Part shown: positions 54,618 to 64,000 of the stretch, in pieces
How positions within the stretch are numbered: the stretch's first letter is position 1
Layout: each line of letters opens with the position of its first letter
Assembly (NCBI GenBank): GCA_030247855.1
Contig: JAPDRN010000093.1
Span: 78,641-142,640, forward strand
Source: Knufia peltigerae
Lineage: Eukaryota; Ascomycota; Eurotiomycetes; Chaetothyriales; Trichomeriaceae
Length of the DNA: 64,000 nucleotides
Direction of reading: 5' to 3'
Notes under the pieces: model-generated
Seen by the model: only the letters and a program-made list of their open reading frames with translations
Databases searched by the model: none
What the model was told of the DNA's origin: nothing
Position numbers and translations under genes: made by a program

Positions 54618-55508
54618 TCACAGATAGTCTTTCTTGCGTCCTGTGCGTGTATACTGGGTCAGAGCCCATTCAACCTCACCACCGGAGTCTTTCTCCAGCG
54701 TTCCTCCTCTGATTTCGAAACATCTCATGGTCATTCTCGGCCCTACTTCAGCCAGCTCAACATCTCTATAGCCAGTCTGAACAAAAACATGATGTCGAAC
54801 CTCGATGCTGTCCTCCACATTCTTGAATGTAACCACTCTGTTGCCGACCTTGTGCGGGCCGTCTCGTGGAGGAAAGATGTGCTTGAGTATCTGAACCACT
54901 CTCTTTCCCAGTCGGGTGGTGAAGCCCTCGAAGATCAGGTGCGGGTACGACTCTGACACGGTTCCCGTCGAAGCATCCGGTATGTCCGCGCGAAGGACGA
55001 CGTTGTGGAGGGAGAAGGAGGCCGTGGGACCGTGAGGGAGATGGGAGATGGTCATGGCAGTCGGAGTGCCTCGATGTTCGTGGAGGAGGATGATATCTGT
55101 CAAGGCGGCGGCTTTTGCACTCGCCAGCAAGTTTGGAAGGATCAGGTTGCCTCGATTCAGTCGTATCGAGGTGGGCAGGAGGAGTCTGATCTCTTTGGAG
55201 AATGTCGCCAGTCGAGTCGAGGGACTGCGGGACGTGGTGACGAGAGGCCTGGGGTCGGCGAGCCCTGAGAGCATGGCGTATTCGTCGTCGATGGACTCCT
55301 GGGCCGCCGCGGTCTCTGGGTCGAGGGATTCATCGTACTTGAAGTCTTTGCGGAGGGTTTTGTCGTTTGCGACAGACGGGTCGAGAGGTTTGCCCGTTGC
55401 GAGGGACTTTTTCAACAGGGCTCGTTTTTCCGCAATGCTGGCATCGCGAAGTTGAAGGGCGCGACGGTAGATGTAGTCTCTACGCTCTCTGGCCTGTCTA
55501 CGCAACAT
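54618..55508 (-). CDS. IMP4: U3 snoRNP protein Imp4 (Brix domain)
   Basis: Intronless, 296 residues from ATG 55508-55506, close to yeast Imp4 (290). The N-terminal helix RRQARERRDYIYRRALQLRD is conserved in the family. The Brix domain spans about residues 85-265, including PRPLVTTSRSPS at its start and the RNA-binding-like segment with IFPPRDG and NRVVTFKNVEDSIEVRHHVF. The C-terminal EIRGGTLEKDSGGEVEWALTQYT matches Imp4 ends. Imp4 works in the U3 small-subunit processome, promoting U3 snoRNA-pre-rRNA pairing for 18S maturation in the nucleolus. It shares a 480-bp divergent promoter with UPF1. Confidence 0.93.
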   Translation of the reverse strand: MLRRQARERRDYIYRRALQLRDASIAEKRALLKKSLATGKPLDPSVANDKTLRKDFKYDESLDPETAAAQESIDDEYAMLSGLADPRPLVTTSRSPSTRLATFSKEIRLLLPTSIRLNRGNLILPNLLASAKAAALTDIILLHEHRGTPTAMTISHLPHGPTASFSLHNVVLRADIPDASTGTVSESYPHLIFEGFTTRLGKRVVQILKHIFPPRDGPHKVGNRVVTFKNVEDSIEVRHHVFVQTGYRDVELAEVGPRMTMRCFEIRGGTLEKDSGGEVEWALTQYTRTGRKKDYL

Positions 55509-55990
55509 GGTGGCGTGTTGTGTGGAGGGAAAAGAACCAGAGAATGTATTATGGCGATGATGGTTTTCGTATCACGTACGGATGTCACAAAATTTAGTGG
55601 AAAATTCGCCCAGGACTTTTGCACATAATAAACTCCGCCCACTGCAAACCACCATTTGCCCTTCATTTGCGCTTTCGCTCCCTCTTCGCCCCTCCACCCA
55701 CCTCCCATACAAGAACTCTCTCTACCCTCTACTCCTCTCGCGCATGTCCTCCATAGCGCGTACGACATTCTGGAGACATTTGGAGGGGTGTGGAATCGTG
55801 GTGTCGGTGTGATACAAATGGTAGCAGTTGTCACTAAAAGACTCTCTCGCTCACCCTCTCAAACTGCGCCCCCAATACCATAAACCCTCACAACTTCTCT
55901 CTATACTTCTGTACCGCGAACGGACGGGACGTTACGTTCTAAAAGGCTCTCTCTCTTTGAGGAGTGCCTTTCGTCGGAACATCGACAGAT
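55509..55990. promoter_or_regulatory. Divergent promoter of IMP4 and UPF1
   Basis: 482 bp between two ATGs, pyrimidine-rich on the + strand around 55650-55740 and 55850-55920. Both neighbours are constitutively needed RNA-metabolism genes. No TATA box noticed. Confidence 0.5.
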
Positions 55991-58900
55991 ATGGAGGCCT
56001 TTAGTAATATGGGAAACCATTTGGTTTCCAACTCCGCAGCCGCAATAAACGCCAGCGACGACATTTCAACGGTCGACCCAGACGAAAGTATCCTCAGCCT
56101 CGCCAAGGGTCCTAGAAGACGACAACACGACGATGACGAGTCCGAGAGTGTCGAGGAAGACGACTTGGAAAGCCTAGCCAGTGCAGCGGTGGACGGCAAG
56201 AAACAGTCCACCAAGGCTGAGGAGGAGAAGGAATTACCACCACATGCGTGCGCGTACGTTCAGGAAGAGAAAAGTTCTGTTTTTTGCGTTTTGCGTTTTG
56301 GTTCCAGGACTCTCTACTGACATACGTATCTGATATCGTAGGTATTGTGGCATTCACAACCCCAGCAGCGTCGTCCGATGCCTGACTTGTAGCAAGTGGT
56401 TCTGCAGCGCTCGCGGAAACACTTCGTCCTCTCACATCGTCAATCATTTGGTTCGGGCACGCCACAAGGAAGTCCAGCTGCATCCGAGCAGTTCGTTGGG
56501 CGACACCGTTCTGGAGTGCTACAACTGTGGAACCAAGAATGTATTTCTGTTGGGCTTCATCCCGGCAAAGTCAGACACCGTGGTCGTCCTGCTCTGTCGA
56601 CAACCGTGCGCGGCCATGCCTTCGTCCAAGGACATGAATTGGGACACTTCCAGGTGGCAACCCTTGATCGAGGACCGGTCTTTCTTGTCGTGGCTCGTCG
56701 CACAACCGACCGACCAGGAACAGCTCCGCGCCCGACATTTGAGCCCGCAGATGATTGCAAAACTGGAGGAACTGTGGAAGGAAAACTCGGCCGCCACCAT
56801 CACGGACCTCGAAAAGGCATCGAACATCGATGACGAACCTGCGCCGGTTCTGCTCCGGTACGACGACGCGTACCAGTACCAGAACGTTTTTGGACCTCTG
56901 GTCAAGATCGAAGCCGACTATGACCGTAAATTGAAGGAGAGCCAGTCGCAAGACAATTTGATCGTGCGCTGGGACTTGGGTCTCAACAACAAGCACTTGG
57001 CCAGTTTCATTCTCCCCAAACTCGAGCTGGGCGATGTCAAACTGGCCGTCGGCGACGAGATGCGCCTGAAGTATACCGGCGATCTGCGTCCCGCGTGGGA
57101 GGGAGTTGGCTACGTTTACAAGATCCCGAACAATCAGTCCGACGAAGTCACTCTCGAACTGCGAGCCAAAGGAGATCACAAATCAGTGCCGACCGAGTGT
57201 ACTCACAACTTCACGGCCGACTACGTCTGGAAAGCCACGTCCTTCGACCGAATGCAGCTTGCTATGAAAACTTTCGCCGTCGACGAAATGAGTGTTTCTG
57301 GCTATATTTTCCACCGTCTCCTCGGCCACGAAGTTGCAGCAGCGCCCATGAAGACCCAGATGCCCAAGAAGTTCAGCGTTCCCGGATTGCCCGAACTCAA
57401 TAGCAGCCAGATCAATGCTGTCAAGTCAGTCATCCAGAAACCACTGAGCTTGATCCAGGGACCTCCCGGTACGGGTAAGACAGTCACCTCGGCAACCATC
57501 ATTTACCACCTTTCTAAGATAAACGGTGGCCAAGTGCTGGTTTGCGCACCATCCAACGTGGCCGTTGACCAGCTCTGTGAGCGCATTCACCGCACCGGGC
57601 TCAAGGTCGTTCGTGTCACGGCCAAGTCGCGAGAAGATGTCGAATCTCCCGTGCGTTTCCTCTCCTTGCACGAACAGGTCCGTATGAATGACAGCAACGT
57701 CGAACTCAGCAAGCTCAATCAGCTCAAGTCTGAATTGGGTGAATTGTCTAGTCAGGACGAGAAGAAGTACAAGTCCCTGACACGTTCAGCTGAGCGAGAG
57801 ATCCTACAGAACGCCGATGTCGTTTGCTGTACTTGTGTTGGTGCTGGAGACCCAAGACTGGCAAAGTTCAAATTCCGAACCGTCCTGATTGACGAATCAA
57901 CTCAGTCCGCCGAACCCGAATGCATGATTCCCTTGGTTCTTGGTTGCAAGCAAGTCGTGCTTGTCGGTGATCATCAGCAGCTTGGCCCTGTCATCATGAA
58001 CAAGAAGGCGGCCAAAGCAGGTCTCAATCAGTCCTTGTTCGAACGTCTGGTCATCCTTGGCTGTGCACCTATTCGTCTCAATGTCCAGTATCGTATGCAT
58101 CCTTGCTTGTCGGACTTTCCCTCGAACATGTTCTACGAAGGATCTTTGCAGAACGGAGTTACAGCCGAGCACCGCACTCGTCGCGAGATCGACTTCCCGT
58201 GGCCCGTGATTCTGAGTCCCATGATGTTCTGGTCCAACCTTGGCAACGAAGAAATTTCGGCTTCTGGCACATCCTACCTCAACCGAACCGAGGCCGCGAA
58301 CGTCGAAAAGATTGTCACGCGTTTCTTCAAGGCCGGAGTCAAGCCAGCCGATATTGGTGTCATTACTCCATACGAAGGCCAACGTAGCTACATTGTCAGC
58401 TCGATGCAAGCCAACGGCACTTTCAAGAAGGAATTGTACAAGGAAATCGAAGTTGCCTCGGTCGATGCCTTCCAAGGACGAGAGAAGGACTACATTATCC
58501 TGTCTTGCGTCAGATCCAATGATCACCAAGGTATTGGTTTCTTGAGCGACCCTCGTCGTCTCAACGTCGCCATGACCCGAGCCAAGTATGGTCTCGTCAT
58601 TCTCGGAAACCCCAAGGTGTTGTCCAAACACCCTCTGTGGCATTACTTGTTGCTGCATTTCAAGGAACGCAACTGCCTCGTCGAAGGACCTTTGACCAAC
58701 CTTCAGATCTCGCTTCACCAGTTCAGTCGACCTAAGCAATCGTATCGCGGTCCCCAACGTTACCAGATGGCATACAACCATGCTAACCACATGGCCAGCG
58801 GCATGATGAATGGACGAGGTGGTCCTCGCGACAGTGGCTCGGTTGTCGGCTATATTCCCGACGATGTTTCATCTATTCACTCATCAGCTATGGGTGGCGT

Positions 58901-59294
58901 TGGTGTCCCATCTGGTTACCCACCAATGTTCCAAGGCTTCACCGCCGACACCTGGCCCTCTCTCCAGAATGCAAATGGTCGCCGATCGAATGGGGTCAAA
59001 CCCAGAGGAGTCCCGGGTAGTGTCGCGGGTGAGTCGACTGTTGCGACGGAGTCTGATGTCACTGGTAGTGTCATTGACCAAGGCGGGGTCAGTCTTGATC
59101 AGCTGTCTATTCACGACGTGAACAGGCACGCCAGTTACAACCAGGCGGATCGATTGAAGCGATATGTCGAAGGCGGCGTTCCCAATGCTGGCTACATGGG
59201 CAACTCTAGACTCGGCAAGGGTATGCACCAGGACGAGGACGCTCAGAGTGTTTCGACGGCATTCGCCAGCCAAGTCGGAGGCGGCTACGACTGA
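55991..59294 (+). CDS. UPF1: Nonsense-mediated decay RNA helicase Upf1 (Nam7)
   Basis: Exons 55991-56253 and 56342-59294 with an 88-nt intron (GTACGT...CGTAG, phase 2) give 1071 residues. An acidic N-terminal region precedes the Cys/His-rich zinc domain, whose first motif (HACAYCGIHNP) spans the intron and continues as CLTCSKWFCSARGNTSSSHIVNHL; this domain binds Upf2. The 1B/stalk region follows, then an SF1 helicase core with Walker A GPPGTGKT (461-468), motif II DEST (605-608), GDHQQLGPV, QYRMHP and VAMTRAKYGLV. The C-terminal 180 residues are Gly/Ser/Gln-rich and disordered. Upf1 is the central ATPase of nonsense-mediated mRNA decay, acting on terminating ribosomes in the cytoplasm. All catalytic motifs are intact. 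Confidence 0.96.
56254..56341 (+). other. Intron of UPF1
   Basis: 88 nt, GTACGT donor and CGTAG acceptor, dividing the first zinc-binding motif of the CH domain; splicing restores ACAYCGIHN. Confidence 0.9.
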
Positions 59295-59721
59295 TCTTAG
59301 AGGACGGAGACGAACGATGATTCATTTGAAACTACTCTTGAGCGCTCAACAGAGCCATACTGTTTTTTGATGCAGTTCTTACATCGTATCTTCAAGCGAG
59401 AAGACCCGTCATCGGCACCGATCTTGGCCGTCTACAGCGTCGCACCCAAGAAAAGAAAAATGCAGAGCTGCTTTAGTCAGCGACACTGGACAATGTTGAG
59501 CATTTGAACCTGTGATTATTATTATCCAGGTCGGCTCACGGTCTTGCACCTTCGGAAGAGGCTCGACCTTTCCCAGCATGTGATATTTGTTGGCAAGTGA
59601 TGACTGCATACTGGTTCGTCCGAGCCGTACGGCATCTGCCGATAGCCACGGGTTCTGCGAGAAGGTAAAACTCGACAGTCATTTATCGATACAGTTGGGG
59701 TCGCATCGTGGAAGAAAGGGA

Positions 59722-59739
59722 GTGTGTGTGTGTGTGTGT
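59722..59739. repeat. (GT)9 microsatellite
   Basis: Perfect GT dinucleotide run in the spacer after UPF1. Confidence 0.88.
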
Positions 59740-60023
59740 ACGAGTGTGAAGAGAGATGGGAGGTGTGCAAAGCAAGCAGGACAGGAGAACACTGGGGACT
59801 AGTAGTGCAAAGAAAGTTGAAGGGGTGAAAAGTGGAATCAAATTGACATTGATGTTGTGAGATTAGTACCGTTGTTGTTGTTGCTGCTATTTTTTTCTCA
59901 GACCGACCCATATACACTCGTTTGAACTCAACAAAGTCATTCATTCTATCTGCTTCTGGTAGGAGTACACGTGCCTGTGCCTTGTAGTGATCGGTAGCTG
60001 TTTTGTACGGAGTATGAGTTCCT

Positions 60024-60103
60024 AGGAGTGATGGCCCTTGCTCTGTACCCAATATGTTTTACATTGTATGGAGTACTCTACCTAGGTAAGGAGTGATGGC
60101 CCT
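60024..60103. repeat. 15-bp direct repeat pair AGGAGTGATGGCCCT
   Basis: Two identical 15-mers start 65 bp apart (60024 and 60089), each preceded by CCTAGG or CCTAGGTA. A truncated third copy is at 60259. Confidence 0.8.
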
Positions 60104-61268
60104 CGCGTAGTCCGGGATATGTGTGTCTGTAACTCTTTACTACTCCGTATATCTCGTCTATCTTGCAGGACCCCTTCCAATCTACTGTACAGATGTCTCC
60201 ACAGATCTGAGTGTCCTATCGTGAGTATGTATCTGATGGAGCACTCGGTATGTATGTAAGGAGTGATGATCTAATCCGTATGAGTATGGAAGTTCCGATG
60301 TTGCATCCTGGGCTCTTCACTTTGCTGTTGTCGCCCAAAGAGACTCCATTTGATCCGGACATGGAGATTTGTTGGATCGTTCTCTTCTCTGACGAGGTTT
60401 CAGGATTGTTCCTCGTCGACCACTAAGAAGTAACATCGTCCGGAACTGTTGGCCCCCTGAAACACCAACAAAGTGGCACCTTCGGACCTCCATGCGCCAC
60501 GTTATCGATTCATCGCACATACTCTGTTTGGGTTGGACATCATTCGACACCGTTCCCATCTTGGCAACTCTTTAGTTGTCTCCTTTGTCGATTGTTCACT
60601 TCTTGATCCGTACTCCGTACTGCGTACTCCGTCTTTACTTCTCTTTTCCCCGTTCTAGACCCTTTTCGACCGGTCCCAGCTGGCAACGAAGATCGGGCCA
60701 AGGATTTGTTACTCGGTACTTTTTACGCAAAGTAGCAAGTTTCGAAACATGGGTGTTTTCAGACAGACGTGGTTCCATCTTGTTTTCTTTTTCCAACGTT
60801 CGGCAGTCGAGACACGGGCGACGCATTGCCAACAATGGCTGATACTGTCCTAGTAATACGCTCTCTCGGAAAGGGTACTCCTTAGGTAAGTATCAATGTG
60901 GTAGGTTTCTTCTCTACGAATACGGGGTACATTCCCTCTCTCTTTCCTGCTGATGTTTCTGTTTTGGTCCCATTTTTCATTTTGTTTCTTTTTCTTGTTC
61001 CCTTTCCTCATTTATGATATATTTCGCATCGGCTGGCCGAGAGAAAGAGTGTTGTGTGTGTGTGTGCTAGGCACAAGTCACTCCCTCACTCACTCACCTC
61101 ACGTCGCCTGGTTGCGTCTTTTTTTCGGTGGATTTCTTTTATCACGACACGACAGACACGTTCACTTTTCAACATTCATAAAGGGGTTCCCTCGTGGGGC
61201 GTTTCGAGAGAAAAAAAAAAGAAAAGAGAAGAAGGGAAATAAAAGACTACCGACAGTAGTCAATCAGT

Positions 61269-63722
61269 ATGGCGATAGACAATATCCCGACTGGACATAC
61301 CCTCAAACAGGCCTTTGAGTTGGACATTTATACTCCCGACGGGGTCCCTCGACCATTTGGATCCCTATTTCAGCATCACGATACCGACGACAAAGCAGCT
61401 ACTACCGCAAACAACGTCCTCGTGGTCTTCATCCGTCATTTCTTTTGTGGTAACTGCCAGGAATATATCCGTCGATTGTCCTCGCCGGCGTCTCCTTTCC
61501 ACCCTACTCGACGACGGGTTCACCTCGACTTTTCCAAACCAAGCACTCACCCTCCCCCGTCCGTGGTCGTTATTGGACCAGGGTCGCCGAGCTTGCTCTC
61601 CTCCTATGCGGCCCTGACACAATGTGCGTACCCTGTCTACGCTGACCCGTCGACGCAGTTGTACGACATGCTGGGCATGCACAAGACTTTATCGATGGGG
61701 GGCAAACAGCCCGAGTACATCCAGCACAACCTCGTCAGCGGCGCGGTCAAGTCGGCGTGGCAGATTGTCAAACGTGTGGGGAATGGGGACGCTCTGGACG
61801 GAGGAGATTGGTACGTCAATGGAGGTGAATTCCTCTTTGTCTATAGGGATGGCGGCAGCAGCATGAATCAGTCGAGTTCCAAGGTGATGCACAAGTTGGG
61901 GTCAAGTTCGAACTCGTCACCTCCACGACCAGGATCGAGAACGCGGTCATCATCGAGAGAGACTAGTCATGCTGCCGGATCATCATCGTCCTCGTTGTCG
62001 TCATCGTCATCCTCGTCGCGATCGAAACCAGGTTGGGAAGTACGTTGGTGTCACCGCATGTTGAATTCTCGCGACCACACAGAACTTCAGGACTTGTACC
62101 ACAACACGTGCTCCTTGTCGGCGTTGTCTCTGCCTCGGATCGGATCACGAACAGCGTCACCTGCCCCTCTCCGTTCGATTCTAGTCAATGGAGGAAATGC
62201 CGGTCCTTCGACAACCACCACCACGACAACTCAACTCCGTAATCCACGGTCAAGATCGAGATCAAGTGCCCGGTCATTGAGTCGAAGTTACTCGTCGGAA
62301 TGTCTGGGAGCGTGTCCGGGCCCAGACATTCCCAAGTCGCGGGACGAAGCACTCCTCAACCAAGCCTTGTATGCGTCTGCGTCTGCTCGCCCAGGATCCA
62401 AAGCGAGTCTTCATCGACCTAGATCGAGAAGTGCCAGTCGGAGTTCGAGCCATGACAAGCATCAAAGGTCAAAATCAGTGGCGTCCCTGACGAGAGCCGA
62501 GGGAGATTTTGGGGAGGACGTGCCTGGGCCTCGAAAGAGCAGCAGCCTTGGCCGTAGTTTGAGTTTAGGTTTGGCTTCCAAGGTAGGCATGTTGGGAAGA
62601 TCAAAGTCGTTGTCTGCGAAGGCGAGGGATCATCATCCTCGTATGACCCGGATGGACGGTGATGATGATGACGCTCATGCTAAGGTCACGAATGACTCCA
62701 GTGGTGAAGGAGTGACGGCTGGTGGGAGTGCAAGCACAAGTCCAAACGGAAGGAAACGATCGCTTTCCAGTCTTGTGAGGAGGTCTGCGTCGAAAAAGAA
62801 CAAGACGACGACACCTATCGTCTCACAAGTGAGACCACAGACAGCAACGCCTATACGTTCATCTTCACAAACACAGATCCGTCCACAAACTGCGACATCA
62901 ACTCAGGATCAAAGTCAGACATTTACTCAGCCGTCGTCGTCTACACACTATAGACCTGATTCGGCAGTCTCGTTGTCTGCTACACGTCACGCACGTCACC
63001 ATCATTACAAGAATGAGAAAGATGAAGATTCAAAAGAGGAGAAGCCGGGTTTGCCATCTTCTTCTGGTCATGCTCAAATTTTTTCTGACCAAACGAAAAG
63101 AAGGACACTTTCATTTTCTCCACATCCATCCGGCACAACCACGACGACAACAACAACAACAACAACAACATTATCTCAACCGTCTAGAAGAGCATCTTTT
63201 ACCCTTTCTCGTCGACCCAAGTTACCGTCGTCGTCGAGGAGTACTAACAATCACAAAACGTCAAAAGGGGCGAGTACGATATCCATGGACGAGAATGGTA
63301 TCATGTTGGTTGATGGTGTTGAATTTGTCAATGTGATAAGTTTGAAAGCTAGAGTTGATGATGATGATGAATCAAGAAGATCAAGACGAAGACAGAATCA
63401 GTCGAAGAACACTCGGAATCAGATTCAGAATCAGGACCAGACTCGGACTCAGACTCAGATCAAGACTCCCGGTCACATTTCAACTCAATCTCAGACTCAA
63501 CCCCACAAACAGCAACAACAACAACAACAAGACCAACACCACGACCAAACTCATCGAATTCATCCTCGGACTCTACCTCACAGTCATACTCGACACCCGT
63601 GTAATCAACTTCACGTCCACGACCGCATGGCGGGATCGGTGAGACCGGTGAGTTCGACGACCATGATGGCACCGTTGGGATCCACCGGATCCACGACGGC
63701 GGCTATATCTGTTCAAGCTTGA
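61269..63722 (+). CDS. Peroxiredoxin-like-2 (AhpC/TSA-2) domain protein with long disordered tail
   Basis: Intronless, 817 residues. The N-terminal 210 residues form a thioredoxin-fold AhpC-TSA_2 domain: VLVVFIRHFFCGNCQEYIRRL with a CxxC pair (Cys60, Cys63), VVVIGPGSPSLL, and YPVYADPSTQLYDMLGM. Fungal members of this PRXL2-like family are annotated as antioxidant proteins; a redox role is inferred from the CGNC motif. A short conserved return, PGWEVRWCHRMLNSRDHTELQDL (about 255-277), follows a Ser-rich insert. The remaining 500 residues are low complexity: Ser/Arg, Gln/Thr, poly-Thr from ACA repeats, and poly-Gln from CAA/CAG repeats. The tail is far longer than the fold needs and may mediate localisation or phase behaviour. 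Confidence 0.78.
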   Translation: MAIDNIPTGHTLKQAFELDIYTPDGVPRPFGSLFQHHDTDDKAATTANNVLVVFIRHFFCGNCQEYIRRLSSPASPFHPTRRRVHLDFSKPSTHPPPSVVVIGPGSPSLLSSYAALTQCAYPVYADPSTQLYDMLGMHKTLSMGGKQPEYIQHNLVSGAVKSAWQIVKRVGNGDALDGGDWYVNGGEFLFVYRDGGSSMNQSSSKVMHKLGSSSNSSPPRPGSRTRSSSRETSHAAGSSSSSLSSSSSSSRSKPGWEVRWCHRMLNSRDHTELQDLYHNTCSLSALSLPRIGSRTASPAPLRSILVNGGNAGPSTTTTTTTQLRNPRSRSRSSARSLSRSYSSECLGACPGPDIPKSRDEALLNQALYASASARPGSKASLHRPRSRSASRSSSHDKHQRSKSVASLTRAEGDFGEDVPGPRKSSSLGRSLSLGLASKVGMLGRSKSLSAKARDHHPRMTRMDGDDDDAHAKVTNDSSGEGVTAGGSASTSPNGRKRSLSSLVRRSASKKNKTTTPIVSQVRPQTATPIRSSSQTQIRPQTATSTQDQSQTFTQPSSSTHYRPDSAVSLSATRHARHHHYKNEKDEDSKEEKPGLPSSSGHAQIFSDQTKRRTLSFSPHPSGTTTTTTTTTTTTLSQPSRRASFTLSRRPKLPSSSRSTNNHKTSKGASTISMDENGIMLVDGVEFVNVISLKARVDDDDESRRSRRRQNQSKNTRNQIQNQDQTRTQTQIKTPGHISTQSQTQPHKQQQQQQQDQHHDQTHRIHPRTLPHSHTRHPCNQLHVHDRMAGSVRPVSSTTMMAPLGSTGSTTAAISVQA

Positions 63723-64000
63723 GGAGAGGGAAACGAATGCTTCTTTCTATTCTCGTTGGCAAAAAAAGAAAAGGACGAATGAACGAGTGAACCCCAGCGC
63801 GCGCTCTGCTACATCTCAAAACAAGGTGGGGAGGGAAAATCACCATTCCCGAGGAGACGAACAAGTAGACAGTCAAGAGTACCTTTATACTTCTGCAGAA
63901 CTTTTGAGATCGATTCATTTATTTTTTTACTCTCCAACCCCCCCCCCCCCCCCTCTTCCCCGCCTCGAGAGACAGGTGACACTCTTTTCTGTTCTCTCTA
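63723..64000. other. 3' flank with C16 homopolymer
   Basis: 278 bp after the last stop codon; a run of 16 C residues lies at about 63938-63953. Nothing else recognised before the window ends. Confidence 0.6.

Larger units (their letters stand above)
59295..61268. other. Two-kilobase spacer with short repeats
   Basis: Gene-free. It has a (GT)n run at about 59722-59739, a 15-bp direct repeat AGGAGTGATGGCCCT at 60024-60038 and 60089-60103 with a 10-bp partial copy at 60259-60268, and several TACTCCGTA-type elements (60005-60014 inverted, 60141-60149, 60611-60620). A pyrimidine-rich stretch near 60925-61010 precedes the next gene. No coding segment is recognised. Confidence 0.55.

Noticed and set aside
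57897..58790. 297-codon antisense frame inside UPF1
   Set aside because: Shadow of a highly conserved sense helicase; no domain on the antisense strand.
1..64000. tRNA, rRNA and CRISPR features
   Set aside because: No B-box-like GGTTCRANNCC with a matching A box and cloverleaf, no rRNA-like stretch, and no array of spaced identical repeats was found by eye.

Overview
This window is nuclear DNA of a filamentous ascomycete (Pezizomycotina). The grounds are short spliceosomal introns (mostly 45-120 nt, GT...AG) in about half of the genes, gene-family content, a fungal three-domain TrpC, and long gene-free spacers rich in pyrimidine tracts and microsatellites. The style of the proteins fits Eurotiomycetes, possibly a black-yeast-like (Chaetothyriales) lineage; that placement is inference. 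I saw no tRNA, rRNA, CRISPR array or recognisable transposon.

Left part (1-20.7 kb): the 3' end of the proteasome lid subunit Rpn8; a SWIM zinc-finger protein (Sws1/ZSWIM7-like); a domesticated cellular reverse transcriptase of the rvt class, divergent from the TRAPP II subunit Trs130/TRAPPC10; a delta-12 fatty-acid desaturase; a DUF4188 'monooxygenase'; a peroxisomal 4-coumarate-CoA-ligase-like enzyme; and a five-exon secreted serine carboxypeptidase.

Middle (20.7-49 kb): a 3-kb spacer with an orphan promoter-like stretch; a 2-oxoglutarate/Fe(II) oxygenase; a membrane-anchored GH16 glucanase divergent from a five-exon polytopic GT2 glycosyltransferase; a 2.8-kb gene-free spacer with several CACGTG boxes; a short-chain dehydrogenase; the large nucleoporin Nup188; an NmrA-like NAD(P)-binding protein; a small conserved fungal protein; a flavin-containing monooxygenase; and a spacer with weak acetyltransferase-like remnants.

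Right part (49-64 kb): trifunctional TrpC (GATase/IGPS/PRAI); a BRCT plus WGR-like protein whose WGR fold is split by a stop-free 444-nt segment; the U3 snoRNP protein Imp4 divergent from the NMD helicase Upf1; and a peroxiredoxin-like-2 protein with a very long disordered tail.

Most genes are independent housekeeping functions (proteasome, TRAPP II, nuclear pore, ribosome biogenesis, NMD, tryptophan synthesis) mixed with stand-alone oxidoreductases, so this looks like an ordinary euchromatic arm rather than one pathway cluster. The most unusual occupants are the rvt gene and the stop-free WGR-splitting segment. Exon-intron structures were derived by hand from splice signals, reading phase and family continuity, with no transcript evidence.
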